In this document: positions 54,219 to 64,000 of the stretch, piece after piece
Layout: every line of letters starts with the position of its first letter
Numbering within the stretch: the first letter of the stretch is position 1
Assembly (NCBI RefSeq): GCF_000524475.1
Contig: NZ_BAVQ01000003.1
Location: forward strand, 248,001-312,000
From: Tomitella biformata AHU 1821
GTDB taxonomy: Bacteria; Actinomycetota; Actinomycetes; Mycobacteriales; Mycobacteriaceae
Direction: 5' to 3'
DNA: 64,000 nucleotides
Position numbers and translations under genes: made by a program
The notes under the pieces: model-generated
What the model was told of the DNA's origin: nothing
The model's database searches: none
The model's input: only the letters and a program-made list of their open reading frames with translations

Positions 54219-55102
54219 CGGTCCAGCTCCTGCCGCTTGGCCGCCCGGCCGGAGAGCCCGCGCAGCACCAGCAGCACTAGGAAGGACACCGCGAGGAGCA
54301 CCACCGACACTGCTGCGGCGTCCACCGGGCTGTCCTGCTCGATGAGCGCGCGGATGTACTGGCTGGTCACCTCCGTCTCCTTCGGGATGCCGCCGCCGAT
54401 GAGGATGACGGAGCCGAACTCGCCGATGGCCCGCGAGAATGCCAGGCCCGCCCCGCCCAGGATCGCGGGCGTCAGCGCGGGCAGGATCACCCGCCAGAAG
54501 ATGGTGCGCCCGTTCGCCCCCAGCGAGGCGGCGGCCTCCTCGACGTCCTTGTCGAGCTCCATCAGCACCGGTTGCACCGCGCGCACCACGAACGGGAGCG
54601 TGACGAACGCGAGCGCGACGCCGACGCCGATCTGGGTGTGCTGCACGTGGATTCCCACCGGGCTGCCGGGCCCGTACAGGGCGAGCAGCACGATGGACGC
54701 GACGATTGTCGGCAGCGCGAACGGCAGGTCGATCACCGCGTTGACCACAGACTTGCCGGGGAACTCATCGCGCACCAGCACCCACGCGATGAGTGTGCCC
54801 ATAATCGAGTTGATGACGGTCACGACGGCGGCGACCACGATGGAGATGCGGAACGACGCGAGCGCCGCAGGCGCCGTCACCGCGTCCCAGAAGCCGGCGA
54901 AGCCGTTGCCGGTGGACGCCACCAGGATCGCGGCGAGCGGCGCGAGCACGATCACGCTCAGCCACAGCACCGCGATGCCGCTGGCCAGGGGCGAGCCGCC
55001 GCGGTGCCGCAGCCGGACCTTGGGCAGGGAGAACCCGCGCGGGCGGGGCTGATCGGTCGGCGGCGCGCCGGGCGTGTCCACAGGTTCCAAGGTGGCGGTC
55101 AT
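54215..55102 (-). CDS. cysT: Sulfate ABC transporter permease CysT
   Basis: A 295-residue permease paired with CysW. Six helices; EAA loop [20 protein letters not shown], and [20 protein letters not shown] plus [20 protein letters not shown] are CysT hallmarks. A Pro-rich N-terminal tail ([17 protein letters not shown]) precedes helix 1. ATGA overlap with cysP. Confidence 0.94.
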   Translation of the reverse strand: MTATLEPVDTPGAPPTDQPRPRGFSLPKVRLRHRGGSPLASGIAVLWLSVIVLAPLAAILVASTGNGFAGFWDAVTAPAALASFRISIVVAAVVTVINSIMGTLIAWVLVRDEFPGKSVVNAVIDLPFALPTIVASIVLLALYGPGSPVGIHVQHTQIGVGVALAFVTLPFVVRAVQPVLMELDKDVEEAAASLGANGRTIFWRVILPALTPAILGGAGLAFSRAIGEFGSVILIGGGIPKETEVTSQYIRALIEQDSPVDAAAVSVVLLAVSFLVLLVLRGLSGRAAKRQELDR

Positions 55103-56142
55103 CGGGTCGCCTCCGCGTAGATCTTGGTGATCTCGCCGGTGTTCTTATCGAAGAGCTCCGGGTAGATCATCGCCCAGCCGCCGAGGTCGTCGACGGTACG
55201 CAAACGCGCTGGGGCGGGCAGCTCCGCGGCAAACTCCTGGGCCACCGCCGGGTCGACAGGACGAAAGCCCTGCTCCGCCCAAATCCTTTGCGCCTCCGCG
55301 GAATACAGGAACGTGGTGAACGCCCTCGCGTCCTCCGGATGCGGCGACTGCGAGAGCACCGCGAACGGGTTGTCGATGCGCATGGTGTCGTCGGGGACCA
55401 CGTGCTCCACGTCCGCCCCGCCCCGCTCCATGAAGATCGCCTCGTTCTCATAGCTGATCAACACGTCGCCCGAGCCCTGCAGGAACAGGTCGGTGGCCGC
55501 TCGCCCCGAGGACGGCCGCGCGGTGACATGCCCCTGGACAAGATCCTGGACGAAGCTCAGGCCCGCCTCTTTATCGGCGCCGCCGTCACTCTTCGCCGCG
55601 TACGGGGCCAACATGTTCCACATCGCGGAGCCGGAACTGCGCGGGTCTGGCGTGATCACCTCGACACCGGGCTTGAGGAGGTCATCCCAGCCGGTGATGC
55701 CCAGCGGGTTGCCCTTGCGCACCGCCAGCACCACGACGGAGCCGAACGGCACGCCACGGTCCGCGCCCTGATCCCACGACGGGTCCACCAGGTCGGCGTC
55801 GACGAGGCGGGTCATGTCCGGCTCCACGGAGAAGCTGGCCAGGTCCGCCTTCAGCCCGGAGACCACCTTGCGGGATTGGTCGCCCGAGGGCCCGTAGGTC
55901 GCGCCGAAGCGCTGGTCCTTACCTTGTTCCGTCTGCTGGTAGGCCTTGATGACGGCCTGGAAGCCGAGTTCGGGGGTGGCCGCGGCGACGAGCGTCAACT
56001 GGTTGCCGGAGTCGTCGGCACCGCCCCCGCCCCCACCGATCTCGTCGCTGGAGCCGCCTGCGCAGGACGCCAACAGGGCGGCGGTCAGGGCCAGGGGGAG
56101 CAATATCCGTGCGGATCCACGTATCCGGGTGCGATAGGGCAT
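55099..56142 (-). CDS. cysP: Sulfate-binding lipoprotein (CysP/SubI)
   Basis: Captures sulfate at the outer face of the membrane. The 347-residue protein has a lipobox signal (LALTAALLASCAGGSS; Cys at about 27) followed by the periplasmic-binding fold, with TLVAAATPELGFQAVIKAYQ, GPSGDQSRKVVSGLKADLAS, DPRSSGSAMWNMLAPYAAKS and SYENEAIFMERGG. First gene of the cysPTWA operon, preceded by a short Cys-containing leader ORF. Called subI in mycobacteria. Confidence 0.94.
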   Translation of the reverse strand: MPYRTRIRGSARILLPLALTAALLASCAGGSSDEIGGGGGGADDSGNQLTLVAAATPELGFQAVIKAYQQTEQGKDQRFGATYGPSGDQSRKVVSGLKADLASFSVEPDMTRLVDADLVDPSWDQGADRGVPFGSVVVLAVRKGNPLGITGWDDLLKPGVEVITPDPRSSGSAMWNMLAPYAAKSDGGADKEAGLSFVQDLVQGHVTARPSSGRAATDLFLQGSGDVLISYENEAIFMERGGADVEHVVPDDTMRIDNPFAVLSQSPHPEDARAFTTFLYSAEAQRIWAEQGFRPVDPAVAQEFAAELPAPARLRTVDDLGGWAMIYPELFDKNTGEITKIYAEATR

Positions 56143-56167
56143 GAGCGCAGAGCCTTCCGAGAAGGGC

Positions 56168-56221
56168 GGGCCGATGCGGCCCCCACTACCGACAGCAATG
56201 CAGGCCGACCACGAGGTCGGC
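56168..56221 (-). promoter_or_regulatory. Candidate attenuator hairpins before cysP
   Basis: On the cysP transcript, a 7-bp stem with a 4-base loop (56204-56221, GCCGACC with GGTCGGC) is followed by a 6-bp stem (56168-56182, GGGCCG-ATG-CGGCCC). Both lie between the leader ORF stop (56325) and the cysP start (56142). Confidence 0.45.
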
Positions 56222-56324
56222 GGGCATAGGCGGCATCATCCCATGGGGGAACCGGTCCGGGGAAAGAGCGAGGGGAACAGGAGAAAGGAGAGGCGAGACT
56301 CACGCGCTCGCTGACGAATGCGGA

Positions 56325-56414
56325 TCAGCGACAGTGGACGTCGGATACCGCGAGCACACTGACAGCGATCAACGCCAAACGATGGCGGACCTGGTACCTG
56401 TCTACGGCTGACAC
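56325..56414 (-). CDS. Cys-ending leader peptide of the cysP operon (29 aa)
   Basis: A 29-codon frame with the core YQVRHRLALIAVSVLAVSDV and a penultimate Cys (HCR-stop). GTG 56414 is seven bases after TAGAGT (56422-56427), the same leaderless geometry and the same length as the sir leader, and the RHxxLA pattern loosely fits the family. Expected role: translation of the late Cys codon senses cysteine and controls read-through into cysPTWA. An upstream in-frame GTG lies at 56423. Confidence 0.6.
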   Translation of the reverse strand: MSAVDRYQVRHRLALIAVSVLAVSDVHCR

Positions 56415-56437
56415 GGTGATCACTCTACACACGCGGT

Positions 56438-56518
56438 TCAGAATAGGCTGACGAGCCAGGCGACCAAAATGATAAGCAGCAGCAACAGCAAGGCCTGTGT
56501 CACCCGTGACCTGGGCAT
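56438..56518 (-). CDS. Single-helix membrane peptide (26 aa)
   Basis: A 26-residue frame, MPRSRVTQALLLLLLIILVA then WLVSLF: a basic N-terminus and one membrane helix, with no other feature. ATG 56518 shares bases with the TAA of the upstream gene (TAATG), so it can be made only by coupled translation. GGTGGAGAA upstream is a usable ribosome site. The hydrophobic codons and TAATG coupling argue it is real. Function unknown; single-helix peptides often regulate membrane complexes. Confidence 0.6.
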   Translation of the reverse strand: MPRSRVTQALLLLLLIILVAWLVSLF

Positions 56519-56745
56519 TAGTTCTCCACCTCTAGTTGTTCCGGTACTACGCCCGCTTCGGGCTCGACGGACGGGTCCCCGCGGCCGATCAGCCGCAGCG
56601 CGCCCGCCAACACAATATCGAGAAGTCTCGCGATCCCGGCGGCCAGCGGCACCAGCACCACCATCACCACCACGACCTGCGGCACGAATGGGAGCCCGGT
56701 CACCCACAGCTCAACACTGTCCCACCAGTTTCCGAGTCCGCTCAC
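56518..56745 (-). CDS. Conserved small membrane protein (Rv2401A-like)
   Basis: A 75-residue protein: amphipathic start (MSGLGNWWDSVELWVTGLPF), one or two membrane helices (VPQVVVVMVVLVPLAAGIAR) and an acidic tail (VEPEAGVVPEQLEVEN). It occupies the position of the small membrane ORF beside subI and the trehalase gene in M. tuberculosis. GTG 56745 follows TACCCT by seven bases, so the mRNA is probably leaderless. Function unknown. Confidence 0.75.
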   Translation of the reverse strand: MSGLGNWWDSVELWVTGLPFVPQVVVVMVVLVPLAAGIARLLDIVLAGALRLIGRGDPSVEPEAGVVPEQLEVEN

Positions 56746-56852
56746 GCGGTCAAGGGTAGTCAGGCCCCCCTGCGGCCCGCCACGCGCCATCACCTGGGGC
56801 CGATATCGCCGAGTGACGAGCGAATCTCGGGCGGGCAAGCCACTATGGAGTG

Positions 56853-58778
56853 ATGGCCGATGCGAAGCTCTCCACCCCGGGTGTCTTTCCGCCCATCGCC
56901 GACTACGGATTCTTGTCCGACTGCGAGAACAACTGCTTGATCTCCTCGAGCGGCGCCGTCGAGTGGATGTGCCTGCCGCGGCCGGACTCCCCAAGTATCT
57001 TCGGCGCGATCCTGGACCGCAGCGCCGGGCACTTCCGCCTGGCGCCGTATGGCGTGCGGGTGCCGGCGGCGCGGCGCTACCTGCCCGGCTCCATGATCTT
57101 GGAGACGACGTGGCAGACCAGCACGGGCTGGGTCATCGTGCGCGACGCGTTGGTGATGGGCCCGTGGCACGACGAGAAGCGGCGCTCCGCGACCCACCGC
57201 CGCACCCCCACCGACTGGGACGCCGAGCACATCCTGCTGCGCACCGTCCGCTGTGTCAGCGGCACCGTCGAGATGGACCTCGCGTGCGAGCCGGCGTTCG
57301 ACTACGGTCGCGCCGCCACCCTGTGGGAGTACAGCGGCGAGGACTACTCGCAGGCCACCGCCACGGCCCGCACGCCAGATGATTCCGAACACCCCGCACT
57401 CACTCTGACCACGAACATGCGGCTGGGCCTGGAGGGCGGGGAGGCGCACGCCCGGACCCGGATAGCCGAGGGCGAGGAGGTCTTCGTCGCCCTGTCCTGG
57501 TCGGAGGTCCCGCCACCGCGCAGCTATGCCGAGGCGACCGAGGCGTTGTGGCGCACCTCGGAGTGCTGGCGCCAGTGGATCAATATCGGCCGCTTCCCCG
57601 ACCACCCGTGGCGCGAATACCTCCAGCGCAGCGCGCTCACCCTCAAGGGCCTGACCTACGCGCCCACCGGCGCGCTCATGGCCGCCGCCACCACGTCCCT
57701 GCCCGAGACCCCTGGCGGGGAGCGCAACTGGGACTACCGGTACACGTGGGTGCGGGACTCCACGTTCGCGCTGTGGGCGCTGTACACGCTGGGACTGAAC
57801 CGGGAGGCCGACGACTACTTCAACTACATCGCCGAGGTCAGCAACGACCACAACTCGGAACCCTACCCCCTGCAGGTGATGTACGGCATCGGCGGCGAGC
57901 GCACCCTGGAGGAGTCCGAGCTGGACCACCTCACCGGCTACGAGGGCGCGAAGCCGGTCCGCATCGGCAACGGCGCCTACGACCAGGCGCAGCACGACAT
58001 GTGGGGTTCACTCTTGGACTCCATCTACTTGAACCTGCGCTCACGCGAGGAGATCCCCGAGTTCCTGTGGCCGCTGATCGTCCGGCAGGTCGAGCAGGCC
58101 ATCGCCAACTGGCAGCTGCCCGACCGCGGCATCTGGGAGGTCCGCGGCGAGCCCCAGCACTTCACCTCGTCAAAGGTCATGTGCTGGGTGGCCCTCGATC
58201 GCGGCGCCCGCATGGCCCGCATGCACGGCGAGGCGGAGTACGCGGAGAAGTGGGACGGCATCGCCGCGGAGATCCACGCGGACATCCTGGCGCACGGCGT
58301 GGACGAGCGCGGCGTGTTCACCCAGTACTACGGCGGAACCGAGCTCGACGCGTCCCTGCTGCTGGTGGTCTTGCGCCGGTTCCTGCCCGCCGACGACCCG
58401 CGGGCCCGCGCCACGGTCCTCGCCATCGCCGACGAGCTGACGATCAACGGCCTCGTCCTGCGGTACCGACCCGCCCAGACCGACGACGGGCTGAGCGGCG
58501 ACGAGGGCTCGTTCACCATCTGCTCGTTCTGGCTGGTCTCGGCCCTGGTGGAAATCGGGGAGCTCGACCGCGCGAAGCGCCTCTGCGAGCGGCTGCTGTC
58601 CTTCGCCAGCCCGCTGAGCCTGTACTCCGAGGAGATCGAGCCCAACACCGGCCGGCACCTGGGCAACTTCCCACAGGCGTTCACGCACCTGGCGTTGATC
58701 AACGCCGTCGTACACGTGATCCGCGCGGAGAATCGGGTGCACACCGGCAGGTTCGAGCCGGCGCACCGGACCACCTGA
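56853..58778 (+). CDS. GH15-family trehalase
   Basis: A 641-residue (alpha/alpha)6 glycoside hydrolase resembling mycobacterial Rv2402, which splits trehalose to glucose with a dependence on phosphate. It shows an N-terminal beta domain (PIADYGFLSDCENNCLISSS, CLPRPDSPSIFGAILD), then GGERNWDYRYTWVRDSTFAL, GGNGAYDQAQHDMWGSLLD-like segment and GDEGSFTICSFWLVSALVEI holding the catalytic acid. GTG 56850 immediately precedes ATG 56853; I used the ATG. Glucoamylase is an alternative GH15 activity; synteny favours trehalase. Confidence 0.9.
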   Translation: MADAKLSTPGVFPPIADYGFLSDCENNCLISSSGAVEWMCLPRPDSPSIFGAILDRSAGHFRLAPYGVRVPAARRYLPGSMILETTWQTSTGWVIVRDALVMGPWHDEKRRSATHRRTPTDWDAEHILLRTVRCVSGTVEMDLACEPAFDYGRAATLWEYSGEDYSQATATARTPDDSEHPALTLTTNMRLGLEGGEAHARTRIAEGEEVFVALSWSEVPPPRSYAEATEALWRTSECWRQWINIGRFPDHPWREYLQRSALTLKGLTYAPTGALMAAATTSLPETPGGERNWDYRYTWVRDSTFALWALYTLGLNREADDYFNYIAEVSNDHNSEPYPLQVMYGIGGERTLEESELDHLTGYEGAKPVRIGNGAYDQAQHDMWGSLLDSIYLNLRSREEIPEFLWPLIVRQVEQAIANWQLPDRGIWEVRGEPQHFTSSKVMCWVALDRGARMARMHGEAEYAEKWDGIAAEIHADILAHGVDERGVFTQYYGGTELDASLLLVVLRRFLPADDPRARATVLAIADELTINGLVLRYRPAQTDDGLSGDEGSFTICSFWLVSALVEIGELDRAKRLCERLLSFASPLSLYSEEIEPNTGRHLGNFPQAFTHLALINAVVHVIRAENRVHTGRFEPAHRTT

Positions 58779-58803
58779 ATCCCCGCGCCCACCCATGCAT
58801 CCG

Positions 58804-58860
58804 CGAGAGCGACGAAGTTGACGTCAGAATGCCGATCTGAGGTCAACTTCGTCACTCTCG
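58804..58860. terminator. Long nested bidirectional terminator, trehalase / NMO
   Basis: A 19-bp arm pair (58804-58822 and 58842-58860; core GACGAAGTTGAC) with one mismatch encloses a short CAGA/TCTG stem around ATGCCGA. It lies between convergent genes and is built like the element at 48765-48833. Confidence 0.8.
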
Positions 58861-58877
58861 ATCCCCCGCACAGATCG

Positions 58878-59807
58878 CTAGCCCCAGCGGCGCAGCAATG
58901 CCTCGGCCTCAGAGCCCATCCTCCGCACGATGTCCCCCGCGGGCTCGCTGGCGTTGACCAACCCCGCGACCTGGCCCGCGTACACAACGCCGACGTTGGG
59001 GTCGGTGGGGTCGTAGGCCGCGGCGAGCTCGTCGGTGGAAGCCCCTGCCCCGTGCCAGCGCTCGGTGTAGTCGTTGGCCAGCGCGCGCCCGCCCCAGCGC
59101 TCCGGCCATGGCTGGCTGCGAGCCTGGTCGAACACCGACGTGTAGACGGTCTCCGCGCCGCGGGCCTGGATCAGGGCGTCCCGCGCGTAGTCCGGGCCGA
59201 TGGTCTCCGGGCTGGCGAGCAGCGCCGTGCCCACCCAGCCGCCGACCGCGCCCGCCGCGAGGACCGCGGCCAGGCCCCGGCCGTTGGCGATGCCGCCAGC
59301 CGCGACGACGGGTAGCTTCGTGGACTCGAGGATCTCCTGCAGCAGCGGCAGCGTCCCGATGTGCCCGGTGTGCCCGCCCGCCTCGTGCCCCTGGGCGACG
59401 ATCAGGTCCACACCCGCGGCCTCGACCACGCGCAGGTCCTCGAGAGTGTTGACCTGCGAGCACACGATCGCCCCGGCGGCGTGCGCCCGGTCGACATATG
59501 GCGCGGGGTCGCCGAAGGACAGCGAGAGCAGCTCGGGCCGCTGCTCGAGGGCCGCGCCGAGCAGGGTGTCGTCGTCATCGAGGGCCCACGTCATGAGCCC
59601 GATGCCGACCTTGCCGCCCAGGGCCCGCGCGACGGCGGCCTCGGCGGCGATCCAGTCCGGCGTCGCGTAGCGGGCGGCGCCGAGCATGCCGATGCCGCCC
59701 GCCCGGCTCACCTCGCCGGCCAGCTTCCCGCCCGCCCGGCCGCCCATGGGCGCGCCGACGATGGGGACCTGCAGGCCAAGCTTCTCCGTCAACCAGGTGG
59801 ACAACAT
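58878..59807 (-). CDS. Nitronate monooxygenase (2-nitropropane dioxygenase) family protein
   Basis: A 309-residue FMN-dependent TIM-barrel enzyme that oxidises nitronates, such as propionate 3-nitronate. Typical blocks are [71 protein letters not shown] and GGWVGTALLASPET. The GHxxGGH segment includes the usual flavin-contact His. The 20-base gap to lepA, in the same direction, suggests co-transcription, although no functional link is known. Confidence 0.92.
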   Translation of the reverse strand: MLSTWLTEKLGLQVPIVGAPMGGRAGGKLAGEVSRAGGIGMLGAARYATPDWIAAEAAVARALGGKVGIGLMTWALDDDDTLLGAALEQRPELLSLSFGDPAPYVDRAHAAGAIVCSQVNTLEDLRVVEAAGVDLIVAQGHEAGGHTGHIGTLPLLQEILESTKLPVVAAGGIANGRGLAAVLAAGAVGGWVGTALLASPETIGPDYARDALIQARGAETVYTSVFDQARSQPWPERWGGRALANDYTERWHGAGASTDELAAAYDPTDPNVGVVYAGQVAGLVNASEPAGDIVRRMGSEAEALLRRWG

Positions 59808-59827
59808 GGTGCTCCAATCGTGTTGCG

Positions 59828-61690
<1,863 letters not shown>

Positions 61691-61893
61691 GCCGTTTTCC
61701 CTCGTCTCACTGTGGTCATACTCGCGGACGCGCGTCTGCGCGCGTCCCGCATCGGTCCCGCATTGGCACCGCTTTGACCTTGAATCTACTGCCTTCCCGG
61801 CCCGGCGGTCGTCGCCCGGATATAAGGAGAGCTCCTGCTCCAGTGTGCCAGCCTTGCCCGCGCCGCCCTCCCGCGGCCATTACGCTGTCCGGC

Positions 61894-62409
61894 GTGGCGA
61901 CAAAATGGACTTCACTCGGCAAAGGGCTGAGCCAATTGGCGAGGGGCCGGCTGCCGCGACTGCTCGGCCTGTCGCCCACCCGGCCAGACCCCCAGCCCGC
62001 GGTGCACGGCTCAGTCACCGCGACCGCACCCACCGAGAGCCGTGCTCGACGCGTCGAGTACTCCCCCGATCTCGACGGAAAGGCGGACCCCGGCGAGGTC
62101 GTGTGGTCCTGGGTGCAATTCGAGGACGACCCCAGCCAGGGCAAGGACCGGCCGGTGCTCGTCGTCGGCCGCGAGGGCCCCCACCTGCTGGGGCTGATGC
62201 TCTCGAGCCAGGCCCGACGCGATGGCGAACAGGGCTGGCACGCCCTGGGCTCTGGCCCGTGGGACGCCGCGGGCCGGCCCAGTTGGCTGCGGTTCGACCG
62301 TGTCCTGGACGTGCCCGAGACCGGCATTCGGCGCGAGGGCGCGGTGCTCGACCCCACCCGCTTCGACCGCGTCGCGGTAGTGCTGCGGGCGGATTACGGG
62401 TGGGCCTGA
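61894..62409 (+). CDS. PemK/MazF-like family protein
   Basis: A 171-residue protein. After a basic N-terminal ~50 residues, the C-terminal two thirds resemble the PemK/MazF fold (GEVVWSWVQFEDDPSQGKDR, then PVLVVGREGPHLLGLMLSS, and RREGAVLDPTRFDRVAVVLR). It corresponds to Rv2405c-type conserved proteins between lepA and rpsT. There is no antitoxin gene next to it, so it is probably not a simple toxin. GTG 61894 is seven bases after TACGCT, suggesting a leaderless mRNA; longer upstream starts lack family similarity. Confidence 0.75.
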   Translation: MATKWTSLGKGLSQLARGRLPRLLGLSPTRPDPQPAVHGSVTATAPTESRARRVEYSPDLDGKADPGEVVWSWVQFEDDPSQGKDRPVLVVGREGPHLLGLMLSSQARRDGEQGWHALGSGPWDAAGRPSWLRFDRVLDVPETGIRREGAVLDPTRFDRVAVVLRADYGWA

Positions 62410-62561
62410 GCCCTCGTCCGCCGGCCGCGGTTTGGGGATAGTCGACAGCGGCTGGTATTCTCGTACTTTGGCGCTGTCACTTGGACCCTCAATGGGTTCG
62501 GTGATGCCCGTCGACAGACGTCAGAGTAGTTTCCGGTAAGCCAAGACAGAGGTATTTACGC

Positions 62562-62828
62562 GTGGCCAACATCAAGTCCCAGGTGAAGCGCAACCGCACC
62601 AACGAGCTCGCACGAGTTCGCAACCAGTCGGTGCGGTCGTCCCTGCGCACCGCCATCCGCAAGTTCCGCGGCGCAGTGGAGGCCGGCGACAAGACCGTCG
62701 CCACCGAGCTGCTCGTGTCGACCAGCCGTGAGCTGGACAAGGCTGTTGCCAAGGGCGTTGTCCACCGCAACCAGGCCGCCAACAAGAAGTCCTCGATGGC
62801 AAAGGCCGCTAACAGCCTGAACGCCTGA
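62562..62828 (+). CDS. rpsT: 30S ribosomal protein S20
   Basis: An 88-residue, strongly basic, helical primary-binding protein of 16S rRNA ([20 protein letters not shown], then [17 protein letters not shown], and [20 protein letters not shown]). GTG start at 62562. Transcribed alone toward the convergent holA. Confidence 0.98.
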   Translation: MANIKSQVKRNRTNELARVRNQSVRSSLRTAIRKFRGAVEAGDKTVATELLVSTSRELDKAVAKGVVHRNQAANKKSSMAKAANSLNA

Positions 62829-62867
62829 TCGCCAACTGTCGACGGACAGGCGACCACAGATCTTCAC

Positions 62868-62899
62868 AGGAACCGCCCGGATCACTCCGGGCGGTTCCT
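62868..62899. terminator. Terminator, rpsT / holA
   Basis: A perfect 14-bp stem (AGGAACCGCCCGGA, 62868-62881, with 62886-62899) around TCAC, followed by GCTTTGCT. It ends rpsT and probably also holA, which converges 80 bases on. Confidence 0.88.
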
Positions 62900-62978
62900 G
62901 CTTTGCTGTCCACATGTGGGCGAAAGGCGTTCCGCCACTTCCCTATCCGCTTGTCGCGGTCGGTGGGCAAAGCGCGGC

Positions 62979-63953
62979 TTAGCGGCGCCCCTGCAGGTTC
63001 GCGACCGCGCCGACCGCCCGCTCCAGCGCGTACTCGGGGTCCGCAGCCATGCCCTTCACCTCACCATTGAGCCGGGCCACCACCTGCAGCGCGGCGCCGA
63101 TCGACTCGGGGGCCCAGCCCCGGAGCTCGTTCTGCGCCTTCTTGATCTTCCACGGCGGCAGGCCCAGGGGACCCGCGAGCTTGAACGGGTCACCGCGCCC
63201 GGCCGAGCCGACGCGGGCGATCGTGTGCACGGCGTCGGCGAGCGCATCGGCGAGCAGCACGTGCGCGGTGCCGCTGAGCATCGCCCAGCGCAACGACTCG
63301 AGCGCGCCCGCACGGTCCCCTGCCACGGCCTTGTCCGCCACCTCGAACCCGGTGACCTCCGCCTTGCCGGCGTAATATCGGCGCACCGCGGCCTCGTCGA
63401 GGCGTCCGTCCGTGTCCGCGACTAACTGTGAGCTGGCCGCGGCCAGCTCACGCAGGTCCGAGCCCACCGAGTCGAGCACCGCCTGGACCACCTCTGGGGA
63501 GACCCGCACCCCGGCCGCCTTGAACTCGGCTCGTACGAAGGTGCCCAGAGCGTTGGACTTGATCTTGGCGCACGGGTGGACGCGCGCGCCCAGCTTCTCC
63601 AACGCCGACACCATGGCCTTGGTGCGGCCGCCGCCTGTGTGCAGGACAACGAGGACGATGCCGTCCGGCAGGTCGCCAGCCGTCGAAAGCACCAGTGCCG
63701 CAGGGTCTTTACCTGCCTCGGCCGCAGCCTCGAAGACCACCACCCGGTCCTCGGAGAACAGCGAGGGGCTCAGCAACTCCGCCATTTCCGGCACCGCGAT
63801 ATCGCCGGCGCGCATGCGGTTCACCGACACATCCTCGGCGGAAGGCGCACCGGCGCGGGTGTGCGCGATGATCTGCGCCACGGCACGCTCGATGAGCAGT
63901 TCCTCTTCCCCCAGAACGAGGTGCAATCGGTCCTGACTCCCGGTGTCGTTCAC
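62979..63953 (-). CDS. holA: DNA polymerase III subunit delta
   Basis: Clamp-loader delta subunit that opens the sliding clamp. The 324-residue protein has HLVLGEEELLIERAVAQIIA at the N-terminus, LLSPSLFSEDRVVVFEAAAE, DGIVLVVLHTGGGRTKAMVS, then DLRELAAASSQLVADTDG and the C-terminal collar (GLPPWKIKKAQNELRGWAPE). GTG 63953 overlaps the stop of an upstream frame (GTGA). Confidence 0.94.
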   Translation of the reverse strand: MNDTGSQDRLHLVLGEEELLIERAVAQIIAHTRAGAPSAEDVSVNRMRAGDIAVPEMAELLSPSLFSEDRVVVFEAAAEAGKDPAALVLSTAGDLPDGIVLVVLHTGGGRTKAMVSALEKLGARVHPCAKIKSNALGTFVRAEFKAAGVRVSPEVVQAVLDSVGSDLRELAAASSQLVADTDGRLDEAAVRRYYAGKAEVTGFEVADKAVAGDRAGALESLRWAMLSGTAHVLLADALADAVHTIARVGSAGRGDPFKLAGPLGLPPWKIKKAQNELRGWAPESIGAALQVVARLNGEVKGMAADPEYALERAVGAVANLQGRR

Positions 63954-64000
63954 CCCGCCATGGTCCCACGAGCCCCTGACAATCTGGGCATCGGCGCCGA
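63950..64000 (-). CDS. Possible C-terminal end of an upstream gene (comEC position)
   Basis: Sixteen codons plus TGA (SAPMPRLSGARGTMAG) end with a GTGA overlap on holA. In mycobacteria comEC precedes holA, so this could be its last residues. The piece is too short for recognition; another frame over the same bases is also open. Confidence 0.3.
   Translation of the reverse strand, partial: SAPMPRLSGARGTMAG

Overview
The window is high-GC, densely packed bacterial chromosome from a mycolic-acid actinobacterium (order Mycobacteriales). The evidence is gene order. The runs dnaG-dgt, glyS-smtB-zur, uppS-recO, era-CBS protein-ybeY-phoH-rsmE-dnaJ-hrcA, hemW, sir-cysH, cysA-cysW-cysT-cysP, GH15 trehalase, lepA and rpsT-holA follow, with insertions, the order I know from Mycobacterium tuberculosis (about Rv2343c to Rv2413c) and Corynebacterium. 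The meso-diaminopimelate dehydrogenase (ddh) is a Corynebacterium-like trait. I cannot name the genus. There are no rRNA or tRNA genes, insertion sequences, CRISPR arrays or prophage.

Layout. 1-9158: replication and housekeeping (dnaG, dgt, DUF218 protein, TPM-domain membrane protein), an AzlCD amino-acid exporter, a CoA-transferase and an F420-type reductase. 9159-11840: a PucR-type regulator followed by four tiny Lys/Arg-free peptides of one family with their own promoter, an internal hairpin and a terminator. This is the least explained locus. 11888-14521: glyS facing a zinc-sensing smtB-zur-ynfA operon. 14632-21019: a methyltransferase and a ter-type stress island (TerD2, TerD-VWA, DUF475, TerD, TerB-like) containing a decayed TerD-VWA fragment. 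21282-28821: accessory genes: an MHS transporter, a GAF-LuxR regulator, a decayed cholesterol-oxidase pseudogene, a YtrA-like GntR-ABC operon and a RES-Xre toxin-antitoxin pair. 29168-42914: conserved core (uppS, recO, amidase plus TetR, era to hrcA, uppP, hemW). 43056-48730: assimilatory sulfate reduction (sir-cysH-cysD-cysN-cbiX). 48846-56745: a disulfide reductase, ddh, an unknown gene, the sulfate ABC transporter and two small membrane proteins. 56853-64000: trehalase, nitronate monooxygenase, lepA, a PemK-like protein, rpsT and holA.

How it fits together. CysPTWA imports sulfate; CysDN makes APS; CysH (iron-sulfur APS reductase type) makes sulfite; Sir makes sulfide; the CbiX-like protein probably supplies siroheme for Sir. 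Both sulfur operons are preceded by a 29-codon, apparently leaderless, Cys-containing upstream ORF followed by hairpins, which suggests coordinated cysteine-responsive attenuation. SmtB and Zur would report zinc status. Perfect palindromes mark likely operators for the TetR-amidase and RES-Xre operons. Most convergent gene pairs are separated by strong inverted-repeat terminators.
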